Below are positions 7,843-14,463 of a DNA stretch of 26,561 bases, one piece after another; position 1 is the stretch's first letter, and each line of letters starts with the position of its first letter. Position numbers and translations under genes: made by a program. The notes under the pieces were generated by a model, which was not told where the DNA came from, searched no databases, and saw only the letters and a program-made list of their open reading frames with translations. The DNA comes from Bacillota bacterium (GTDB lineage Bacteria; Bacillota; Clostridia; Oscillospirales; Ruminococcaceae): NCBI GenBank assembly GCA_023396215.1, contig JAEWWW010000150.1:1-26561 (forward strand). The letters run 5' to 3'.

Positions 7843-8529
7843 TTATTTCGGGCTGAATTCCTCCCCGAAGAGAAGCTCGCCGTATTTTGAGCCATATCGG
7901 GGCGGTGCGGGCTGCTCCTCCGCAAAGAGCTGCTCCGGTCGGTCGTCATCATCCAAGGGGGCTGCAAAGCTTTCCTCTGCGTACTCGGTGGCGGGCGGCG
8001 CTGCCTGCACCGGCGCCGCTTCGGTTGCGGGCTGCTGCACCGGGGCCTCGCCTTCGGTTGCCGGGGTCTTCTCCCCTGTTTGGGGCATCTCGGGCATGGC
8101 GGCAATCAGCTCAAGATGCTTTTTGTACATCACCAGCAGCCGGTTTTTAAAATCGGCCACCTCTTTTTGTATGCGGGTCAGGGCCACCCGTTCCCGCTCC
8201 ATCTTGTTTTGGGTGCTTTCCACCATACGCTCGGCACGGGTGGTGGCGTCTCTCAAGAGAACCTCGGCTTTGTTCTTGGAATCCCGAATGATGCTGTCCC
8301 CCAGCTTCTGGGCCCCCAAAACCGCCGCCCGCAGGCTTTCTTCCTCGCCTTTGTACTCCTCCAGCTTGAGAGCCAGTACCTCCAGCTTGGCCATAAGCTC
8401 CTCGTTTTCGGCCTCAAGCTGGGCCACAAGAGAGGCTGCGTCGTCTACAAACTGGTCCACGTCGTCGGCGCGGTAGCCAAAAGGGGATTTATCAAAACGT
8501 ATATTCCTTAAATCGGCGGAAGATTGCAT
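7843..8529 (-). CDS. divIVA: DivIVA cell-pole/septum protein
   Basis: The 228-residue protein begins with the DivIVA membrane-binding region: FDKSPFGYRADDVDQFVDD, residues 12-30, with Phe17 at the position of the membrane-inserting Phe17 in B. subtilis. Long coiled coils follow (about 32-145), then a proline/alanine/glutamate-rich tail that is probably disordered. DivIVA binds negatively curved membrane at septum and poles and organises division or polar growth proteins. It lies 13 bases downstream of sepF, as part of the conserved cell-division flank. The ATG at 8529 is preceded by AAGGGGTG. The tail is variable in this family and its function cannot be inferred. Confidence 0.93.
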   Translation of the reverse strand: MQSSADLRNIRFDKSPFGYRADDVDQFVDDAASLVAQLEAENEELMAKLEVLALKLEEYKGEEESLRAAVLGAQKLGDSIIRDSKNKAEVLLRDATTRAERMVESTQNKMERERVALTRIQKEVADFKNRLLVMYKKHLELIAAMPEMPQTGEKTPATEGEAPVQQPATEAAPVQAAPPATEYAEESFAAPLDDDDRPEQLFAEEQPAPPRYGSKYGELLFGEEFSPK

Positions 8530-8542
8530 CTTTTGTCACCCC

Positions 8543-8995
8543 TTAAAAAAACACTCCGTTATTTGAAAGCTCGTCCAGAAGGTCGTCGCCCATGATGCCC
8601 ACGTTATATGGGGTAATGATATAGGTGGAGTTTGCCACCTTTTTAATCTGGCCGTCGTTGGCATAGGCCACGCCGCTGAGGAAGTCAATCAGCCGCCGGG
8701 CCACGTCCTTGTTGGCCGACTCGAGGTTGAGCACCACTGTGCGCTTGGCGTTGAGGTGGTCGGCAATCGAGCTTGCGTCCTCAAAGCGCTCGGGCTTTAC
8801 CAGTACAACCTGAAGCTGGGTGGTTGCGTGAATGTTGACCACCTTGTTGTTGCGCTTTATCGGATCGCTATAAGAAGAAAAGGATTCCTCCCGTTGTGTC
8901 GGAGCCGGGGCCTCGTCTTCTTCTTCATATTCATCGTCGTAATATTCGTCTTCGGGTATCCCCATAAAGTTTTTAAACTTGTCCATCAAGCCCAT
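8543..8995 (-). CDS. sepF: Cell division protein SepF
   Basis: SepF anchors FtsZ to the membrane and shapes the septum. The 150-residue product starts with the amphipathic membrane helix MGLMDKFKNFMGI, continues with a strongly acidic linker rich in Asp, Glu and Tyr, and ends with the SepF core domain (about 50-145) containing VVLNLESANKDVARRLIDFL. The ATG at 8995 is chosen because it gives the standard N-terminus and lies seven to eight bases from the GAGGG site; a TTG at 9028 would add 11 unusual residues. It sits between yggS and divIVA as ylmF does in B. subtilis, but ylmG and ylmH are missing. Confidence 0.95.
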   Translation of the reverse strand: MGLMDKFKNFMGIPEDEYYDDEYEEEDEAPAPTQREESFSSYSDPIKRNNKVVNIHATTQLQVVLVKPERFEDASSIADHLNAKRTVVLNLESANKDVARRLIDFLSGVAYANDGQIKKVANSTYIITPYNVGIMGDDLLDELSNNGVFF

Positions 8996-9011
8996 TTTCA
9001 TCCCTCTTTCC

Positions 9012-9725
9012 CTAACTTCTTTGTCCAAAGAGCGCTCTACCTACCCGGATGATGGTAGCCCCGTGCGCAATAGCTGCCTCATAATCGTAAGACATACCCA
9101 TAGAAAGGTGGGCGATATTAACATTATCTAATTTTTTGCTACCTATGTCAACCGACATTTGCCGCATCGCCTCAAAATAACGGTGCGCCTCCAAAATATC
9201 CTCGGAATATGGCGGAATGGCCATCAGCCCCATGATGCGAACCCCGGGCAGGCGGCAAATCTCCTCGGCGGCGGGCAGCACCTCCGCGGGCGGGAACCCG
9301 CCCTTGGTGGCCTCCTCGCCGATGTTGACCTGCAGCAGGATATCCATCACCTTGCCCCGCATGCGGCATTGGCGGTCAATCTCGTTTGCCAGGCGCAGGC
9401 TGTCCACCGATTCTATCATATCCACCTTATCCACAATCTGCCGCACCTTGTTGGTTTGCAGCCCGCCTATAAAGTGCAGGCCGCAGCCCTCCAGCCGGTA
9501 GTGGGGGTGCCTTTCCAGCAGCTCCTGCGCGCGGTTTTCACCCAGCAGCCGCACCCCCGCCCCGATGGCGGCGTTCACCTCTTCGGCGGTTCTGGTTTTG
9601 GTCACCGCCATAATCTGTATCTCGCCGGCGCGGCGGCCGGCCTCGGCGGCGGCACGCTCCACCCTTTCGCGGATGGCTTCGTACGCCCGGCGGATATCAT
9701 CGTTAGAGGATGGTTTTGCGGTCAT
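9012..9725 (-). CDS. PLP homeostasis protein, YggS/YlmE family
   Basis: The 237-residue single-domain protein binds pyridoxal phosphate without known catalysis and helps keep PLP and amino acid pools in balance. The PLP lysine is in MAVTKT (Lys43). Other family motifs are GENRAQELLER, HFIGGLQTNKVRQIV and the C-terminal LSMGMSYDYEAAIAHGAT and RVGRALFG. The start overlaps the end of the HlyD-like gene by 23 bases, which points to coupled translation. The sepF gene follows after 16 bases. It matches B. subtilis ylmE next to ylmF. Confidence 0.94.
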   Translation of the reverse strand: MTAKPSSNDDIRRAYEAIRERVERAAAEAGRRAGEIQIMAVTKTRTAEEVNAAIGAGVRLLGENRAQELLERHPHYRLEGCGLHFIGGLQTNKVRQIVDKVDMIESVDSLRLANEIDRQCRMRGKVMDILLQVNIGEEATKGGFPPAEVLPAAEEICRLPGVRIMGLMAIPPYSEDILEAHRYFEAMRQMSVDIGSKKLDNVNIAHLSMGMSYDYEAAIAHGATIIRVGRALFGQRS

Positions 9726-10908
9726 ACAAATCTGTCCCTTTCACAATTACCTGATCAAAGAGGTTCAGGCTGTCGCTGCCTGTATAGCTCGCCCGGCAGA
9801 GCTTGTAGCCGGGGCCGTTGTAGATAATCTCCACCGGGCGGAAGCGGATGTCGTAGCCGGTCATGATGAACACCCCGGTTACCCCGTCCACCACGCGGAT
9901 AGCGCTGTCGCTGACCCGCAGCCCCCTGTAACGCTTGAAGTTTATCTGTGCGGTGGCGCTGCGCAGTGAAAGCACCCCCGGCAAAATCAGGTCGCTTTTC
10001 AGGGTGACGATGCTGTAGGCCCCGTCGGCCCGTACGCTGCTGACCACCATGGGGATATCCCGCAGGTTTTGGGCCGAAAAGGTGGCGTACACCACCGCCC
10101 CGGGGGTAAATTTTTCGGCCTGCATCGGCTCGACCGCCGCCGCGTAATACCAGTTGTGGGTGGCTACCAGCTTGCCCAGCACTCCGGGAACCGGCTCGCT
10201 GTCGGCAGCCGTTAAAATCTCCTGAGCGGTTAGCTGAGGCAGGCGCTCGGGGGTGCAGTGCTCCTCCTGCCCGTCGGTGCGGCGTGAAAAATAGCCCTGA
10301 TCGGGGGCAAAGAGCGAACGCGCGCCGCCCCGGTACCGGCTGCTGAGCTGCGCCTTTTCGGCGCCCAGCTGCGAGATGCGCTGCTCAAAGCTGTCTACGA
10401 TATCCACCGCCAGTTGCTTTTTGTTGATGGCGATAAAAAGCTGCTCACGAATGTCATAAGCCCCGGCGGCGTTGCCTGCCGAGGCGGCGTCCACAAGGCT
10501 GCCGGCCAGCTCGGCAACCTGCCCGGCCAGCAGCTCGGTATTGGTAAACACGCGGGAGCCGGGGTCCTGTATCTCCTCCAGCAGGCTGATTTCGTGGCTT
10601 TTCTGGTTGATGAGGTAAGAAAGCCGCGCCTGCTCGGGGTCGTCGTATAGGTTGGCAACCACCGTTTCGGTGGTGATCTTCTCTGCTTCTTCTACCTGAT
10701 ATGCCAATGTGCCGCTGATGGCGGCGGGGATAAGCTGCTCGTCGCGCACCACCAGCCCGCGGGTTTTGATGGTATCAAAGACCTCGAACTCATACGCGAC
10801 CTCGGTTTTATAGGGCGAATAAAGGTAGCGGTAGGCCTGATAGCCGGCATACACCATCAGAAACAGCACCAGCACCAGCGCCGCTACCCTTCCGGTAAAA
10901 CTGTTCAT
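9703..10908 (-). CDS. HlyD-like membrane-anchored protein
   Basis: The 401-residue protein has a short cytoplasmic N-terminus, one membrane helix (about residues 8-27) and a large extracytoplasmic part. The region GLVVRDEQLIPAAISGTLAY resembles the first half of a biotinyl-lipoyl-like domain. It is followed by a long helical hairpin (about 90-205), the second beta half, and a C-terminal beta domain around VVDGVTGVFIMTGYDIRFRP. This is the plan of HlyD/membrane-fusion proteins, but no ABC transporter or TolC partner is nearby, so an export role is not supported. It sits between hfq and yggS, overlapping yggS by 23 bases, so a role in envelope or division is possible but inferred only from position. 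AGG precedes the ATG by about seven bases. Confidence 0.75.
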   Translation of the reverse strand: MNSFTGRVAALVLVLFLMVYAGYQAYRYLYSPYKTEVAYEFEVFDTIKTRGLVVRDEQLIPAAISGTLAYQVEEAEKITTETVVANLYDDPEQARLSYLINQKSHEISLLEEIQDPGSRVFTNTELLAGQVAELAGSLVDAASAGNAAGAYDIREQLFIAINKKQLAVDIVDSFEQRISQLGAEKAQLSSRYRGGARSLFAPDQGYFSRRTDGQEEHCTPERLPQLTAQEILTAADSEPVPGVLGKLVATHNWYYAAAVEPMQAEKFTPGAVVYATFSAQNLRDIPMVVSSVRADGAYSIVTLKSDLILPGVLSLRSATAQINFKRYRGLRVSDSAIRVVDGVTGVFIMTGYDIRFRPVEIIYNGPGYKLCRASYTGSDSLNLFDQVIVKGTDLYDRKTIL

Positions 10909-10920
10909 GGGCGGCCTCGT

Positions 10921-11154
10921 TTATGCATCCTGGGCGGCTTCGGCAAGGTTGATGGGCTTTGCGGGGATGATGGTGGAGATGGCGTGCTTATAGACCAGAT
11001 TTTGCTTGCCCTCGGTTTCGAGCACCACGGTAAAGGCATCAAAGCCCTTCACGATGCCCTTAAACTGGAACCCGTTGGTCAGATAGATGGTCACCGCGAT
11101 GCGGTCCTTTCTGGCCTGATTTAAAAACACATCCTGCAAGTTTGCCTGCTTCAT
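10921..11154 (-). CDS. hfq: RNA chaperone Hfq
   Basis: This 77-residue Sm-like protein should form the hexameric ring that binds small RNAs and mRNAs. It has the Sm1 motif region around QDVFLNQARKDRIAVTIYL and the Sm2 signature YKHAIST (residues 55-61), plus the proximal-face Gln near the N-terminus. The ATG at 11154 follows a GGGGG site by seven bases; the longer frame from 11229 would start next to the promoter and is rejected. It lies downstream of miaA as in many bacteria. A separate extended -10 promoter in the 112-base gap suggests it can be transcribed independently. Confidence 0.96.
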   Translation of the reverse strand: MKQANLQDVFLNQARKDRIAVTIYLTNGFQFKGIVKGFDAFTVVLETEGKQNLVYKHAISTIIPAKPINLAEAAQDA

Positions 11155-11231
11155 TGATGTTTCCCCCTTATTTCCTTTTGGGCGGGCGATTGTCGCCGCT
11201 GTATGTGAATGATTTGATTGCTCTGCCACTG

Positions 11232-11240
11232 ATTATAGCA
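11232..11240 (-). promoter_or_regulatory. Extended -10 promoter upstream of hfq
   Basis: TGCTATAAT on the minus strand (11240-11232) is a perfect extended -10. No good -35 lies 16-18 bases upstream, which extended -10 promoters tolerate. The predicted start near 11225 gives a leader of about 70 bases before hfq. Confidence 0.5.
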
Positions 11241-11266
11241 TAAACCTGCCGGTGAACCCACCTGTT

Positions 11267-12235
11267 TTATCCAAGGCGGGGCAGCTTTTCGCCCCAATGC
11301 TCCCGCATGATTTGCAGCGCCGCCTGTACAAGCTGGCCGGGGCCTTCAAAGCGGTCGACCTCCAGCCAGCGGATGCGCGGGTCGCGCCGAAACCAGGTGA
11401 GCTGCCGCTTGGCGTACCGGCGGGTTTCGCGCTTGAGGTTTTCCACCGCCTCCTGCAGGCTGCACTGCCCGGTAAAGTAGCCCTCCAGCTCCTTGTAGCC
11501 GATGGCCTGCGCCGCGGTGCCCGAAAGCCCCAGCTCTCTGATTTCCTGCGCCTCCTGCAGCAGGCCGTTGGCCAGCATCTGGTCCACACGGGCGTCGATG
11601 CGGTCATAAAGCCACTGCCGGTCGGCAAAGGCCAGCCCCAGCATGCACAGGTCGTAGTCGGAGGGGTGCAGCCGCGAGTTCTGTAGCTGGCTGCTCATGG
11701 TGACCCCCGAAAGCCGGTAGATTTCTATGGCGCGGATGATGCGCCCCAGATTGTTGGGGTGCAGCCGCGCGGCGGTTTCGGGGTCGAAGGCCGCAAGCTG
11801 CTCCAGAAGGTACTCTCCTCCACGCTCCTCGGCCTCGCGCCGCAGCGTTTGCCGCAGCGCCGGGTCGCTGGGCGCGGGTGAAAAGGCGATGTTATCGGCC
11901 AGCGAGCTGATATACAGCCCGGTGCCCCCCGCCACCACCGGCAGCCTGCCCCGGACGTGCACCGCCGCAATTGTCTGCTTGGCGTGGGCCACATAATCGG
12001 CCACCGAGAAGCTCTGCCCCGGCTCGAGGATATCTATCATATGATGGGGCACCCCGCACCGCTCAGCCATAGTGGGCTTGGCGGTGGCGATGTTCATCCG
12101 GCGGTAAATCTGCATCGAGTCGGCAGAGATGACCTCGCCCCCTGTTTGCAGGCAGAGGGCCACCGCCAGCCCGGTTTTGCCCGAGGCCGTGGGCCCCGCC
12201 ACCACCAGCAGGGGGTTTTTATCCTGCTTGTCCAT
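11267..12235 (-). CDS. miaA: tRNA dimethylallyltransferase
   Basis: MiaA transfers a dimethylallyl group to N6 of A37 in tRNAs that read codons starting with U. The 322-residue protein has the P-loop GPTASGKT (14-21), the substrate motif ISADSMQIYRRMNIATAKP, VVAGGTGLYI, and a C-terminal part with GYKELEGYF and RRYAKRQLTWFR. GGAGTG lies seven bases before the ATG. It sits between mutL and hfq, the classic arrangement. Its product is the substrate for MiaB, encoded upstream in the same leftward run. Confidence 0.96.
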   Translation of the reverse strand: MDKQDKNPLLVVAGPTASGKTGLAVALCLQTGGEVISADSMQIYRRMNIATAKPTMAERCGVPHHMIDILEPGQSFSVADYVAHAKQTIAAVHVRGRLPVVAGGTGLYISSLADNIAFSPAPSDPALRQTLRREAEERGGEYLLEQLAAFDPETAARLHPNNLGRIIRAIEIYRLSGVTMSSQLQNSRLHPSDYDLCMLGLAFADRQWLYDRIDARVDQMLANGLLQEAQEIRELGLSGTAAQAIGYKELEGYFTGQCSLQEAVENLKRETRRYAKRQLTWFRRDPRIRWLEVDRFEGPGQLVQAALQIMREHWGEKLPRLG

Positions 12236-12289
12236 TTTATCACTCCGAAGATGGTAGTTGGGTCGAACACCGTCGAACCCGCTCAGACC

Positions 12290-12355
12290 GCCGATAAACT
12301 GTTAGCAAAGGCTTTACTTATCTTATCGGCTGCGGTTGTACATTTTTTTACAACC
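12290..12355. other. Two inverted repeats between mutL and miaA
   Basis: GCCGATAA (12290-12297) pairs with TTATCGGC (12323-12330) across 25 bases, and GGTTGTA (12334-12340) pairs with TACAACC (12349-12355) across 8 bases. Both lie in the 127-base gap downstream of mutL. On the transcribed minus strand neither is followed by a T tract, so they look like message or leader structures, not intrinsic terminators. Confidence 0.4.
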
Positions 12356-12362
12356 TGTATCC

Positions 12363-14297
12363 CTATACCCTGCCGAAGAGTTTTTCTACCTCGCGGCGGG
12401 TCAGCTTAATCGATATCGGGCGGCCGTGGGGGCAGTTGCGCAGCGCCGAGTCCTGCTCCAGCAGCCGGATGATTTCCGCAAGCTCGGGCAGGGTGTTTTT
12501 CTGCCCGGCCTTAATGGCGCTGCGGCAGGCCACCGAATGAAAGAGGTCGTCCAGCACCGCGGGGGTCAGCTCCCGCCGGTTCTGGGCAATGCCCGAGGCA
12601 ATCTCCTCCACCAGCGCGGCCACGTCGGCCTGCTCCAGCAGCATGGGTGCCTCCCGCACCAGCAGTGCGCCGTCACCGAAATCCTCTGCGGCAAAGCCCA
12701 GCCGCGCAAAGACCTCCAGCCGCCCCACCGCCGCGTCGTAGCTTTCTTTATCCAGCGTCACCGTGAGAGGGACCAGCAGCAGTTGGCTGCGGGAAAGGTC
12801 GGTGTCGGAACGCAGCCGTTCAAAAATCAGCCGCTCGTGGGCGGCGTGCTTATCCACCAGCAGCAGGCTATCCTCCTGCTCCAGCAGAATGTAGGTGTCA
12901 AACAGCTCGCCTATCAGCCGGAAGTCGGGCTGCACCGACTCGGCCTCCACCACCTGCGGCCGGGTCGGCACTGCGGGCAGGCGCAATGGCAGCACCGAGG
13001 GGTCGGTGCGGTAGGTCAGCCTGTTATCGCTCAAAGCGTCGGCAGCCTGCGGGCGGCGCAGCCTCGGGGGCATCTCCACCTGAGGCTCGGCCACTGCGGT
13101 GGCCGACGGCCTTGGCAGCGTCACAGGGCGCGGGGGCTGCCCCTCCCCGGTTGGGCGGGCGCTTCCCAGCGCGGCGGGGGCGGGCTGACGGTACTGCTCG
13201 GGCGCAAACCGCTGCTGACTGCCCTGTGTAGGGGCGGTGGCGGCGGTGATGGGGTTGACTGCCAGCCGGGTCTGCCGCAGCCCCCTGTCGAAGGCGGCGG
13301 TGGCGCTATCCAGCCCGGCAAGGGTGGTTTTGCAGCCGTAATAAACCAAATCGAACACCGAGCGCTCGTCGGCAAAGCGAACCTCGGTCTTTGCTGGATG
13401 AACGTTGACGTCCACCTGCATGGGGGGCAGGCTGATGTTGAGCACACAGTAAGGGAACCGGCCCACCATCACGCTGTGTTTGTAGGCTTCCTCCAGCGCG
13501 GCGGCACAGGCGCGGCTGTTGACCAGACGGCCGTTGATATAGAAGCTTTGCTGTGCGCGGCTGCCCCTGGCGCGCTCCGGCTTGCTGATATAGCCGGTGA
13601 GCGAAAGGGGGCCGATGCTGTGGGAAACCTCTATAAGGCCGGAGGCAAACTCGCGGCCATAGACGGCATAGACCGCCGAAAGCAGCTTACCGTCGCCGGG
13701 GGCCTGCAGCTTGACCACGCCGTCCCGAATGAAGCGAAAGCCCACCTCGGGGTGGGAAAGGGCCATTCTATCCAGCACCGCGGCCACCGAGTTGCCCTCG
13801 GTGACATCCTTTTTGAGGAACTTCATGCGGGCGGGGGTGTTGTAAAACAGGTCGCGCACCACGATGGTGGTACCCACCGGACAGCCCGCCTCCTCCACCT
13901 GCGCCTCGCCGCCCCCTTCGATGGTGCAGCGGGTACCCGAGAGGGCGTCGGCTGTGCGGGTGAGCATCTCAACCCTCGCCATGGCGGCAATCGAGGCCAG
14001 CGCCTCGCCCCGGAAGCCCAATGTGCTGATAGAGCCTAAATCCTCCTCCGACCAGACCTTGCTGGTGGCGTGGCGCAAAAAGGCCCGGGGCACCTCCTCA
14101 CGGGGGATGCCGCAGCCGTTGTCGGTCACCCGCAGGTAGGTTACTCCCCCCTGTTTAATCTCTACCGTCACCGAGGAAGCGCCGGCGTCGATGGCGTTTT
14201 CCGTAAGCTCCTTGACCACCGAGGCGGGGCGTTCCACCACCTCCCCGGCGGCTATCAGCTCGGCGACATGTTTATCCAGTACTCTGATGGCAGCCAC
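12363..14297 (-). CDS. mutL: DNA mismatch repair protein MutL, endonuclease type
   Basis: MutL couples mismatch recognition by MutS to strand incision. The N-terminal GHKL ATPase has Glu30 and Asn34 in ELTENAIDAG, DNGCGI (from Asp59) and STLGFRGEAL (about 92-101). A proline-rich variable linker follows (about 360-440). The C-terminal dimerisation domain contains DKHAAHERLIFE at 482, the endonuclease metal motif of MutL proteins lacking a MutH partner, though with Lys where Gln or Met is usual. CPHGRP and the final LFGRV complete the metal site region. The start is GTG at 14297, seven bases after AGGAGG; the ORF upstream of it is unsupported. Size is 644 aa, normal for Firmicutes. Confidence 0.95.
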   Translation of the reverse strand: MAAIRVLDKHVAELIAAGEVVERPASVVKELTENAIDAGASSVTVEIKQGGVTYLRVTDNGCGIPREEVPRAFLRHATSKVWSEEDLGSISTLGFRGEALASIAAMARVEMLTRTADALSGTRCTIEGGGEAQVEEAGCPVGTTIVVRDLFYNTPARMKFLKKDVTEGNSVAAVLDRMALSHPEVGFRFIRDGVVKLQAPGDGKLLSAVYAVYGREFASGLIEVSHSIGPLSLTGYISKPERARGSRAQQSFYINGRLVNSRACAAALEEAYKHSVMVGRFPYCVLNISLPPMQVDVNVHPAKTEVRFADERSVFDLVYYGCKTTLAGLDSATAAFDRGLRQTRLAVNPITAATAPTQGSQQRFAPEQYRQPAPAALGSARPTGEGQPPRPVTLPRPSATAVAEPQVEMPPRLRRPQAADALSDNRLTYRTDPSVLPLRLPAVPTRPQVVEAESVQPDFRLIGELFDTYILLEQEDSLLLVDKHAAHERLIFERLRSDTDLSRSQLLLVPLTVTLDKESYDAAVGRLEVFARLGFAAEDFGDGALLVREAPMLLEQADVAALVEEIASGIAQNRRELTPAVLDDLFHSVACRSAIKAGQKNTLPELAEIIRLLEQDSALRNCPHGRPISIKLTRREVEKLFGRV

Positions 14298-14362
14298 AAC
14301 GGCACCTCCTTTTAAGGGGCAAACGATATCGCCCGCATATTTCAGACAGATTATTTGAAACA

Positions 14363-14384
14363 GGGCCGATGTGGGCATCGGCCC
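14363..14384. repeat. Short REP-like palindrome between mutL and mutS
   Basis: GGGCCGATG (14363-14371) and CATCGGCCC (14376-14384) form a perfect 9-bp stem with loop TGGG, flanked by CCTACAG. On the minus strand it reads TGTAGGGGCCGATG, a style seen in dispersed GC-rich palindromic repeats of clostridial genomes. Only one copy is in this window, so repeat status is inferred. Confidence 0.4.
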
Positions 14385-14410
14385 CTACAGCATTCGATGC
14401 GGCAGCGCGG

Positions 14411-14441
14411 AAAAGGGCAAGCGGATATCATCCGCCCCTTT
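14411..14441 (-). terminator. Weak intrinsic terminator after mutS
   Basis: On the minus strand AAAGGGGCGGAT (14441-14430) pairs with ATCCGC and CCCTTTT (14426-14411) with a two-base bulge, ending in TTTTCC. It is 23 bases after the mutS stop. The stem is imperfect and the T tract short, so partial readthrough into mutL is likely. Confidence 0.4.
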
Positions 14442-14463
14442 CCCGGTCGGCCCGCCGGTCAGG

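Noticed and set aside
12334..12355. GGTTGTA/TACAACC hairpin after mutL as an intrinsic terminator
   Set aside because: The T-rich part is in the loop; on the transcribed strand no T tract follows the stem.
12336..14039. 567-codon open frame on the plus strand
   Set aside because: Antisense to mutL, no motifs, shadow composition.
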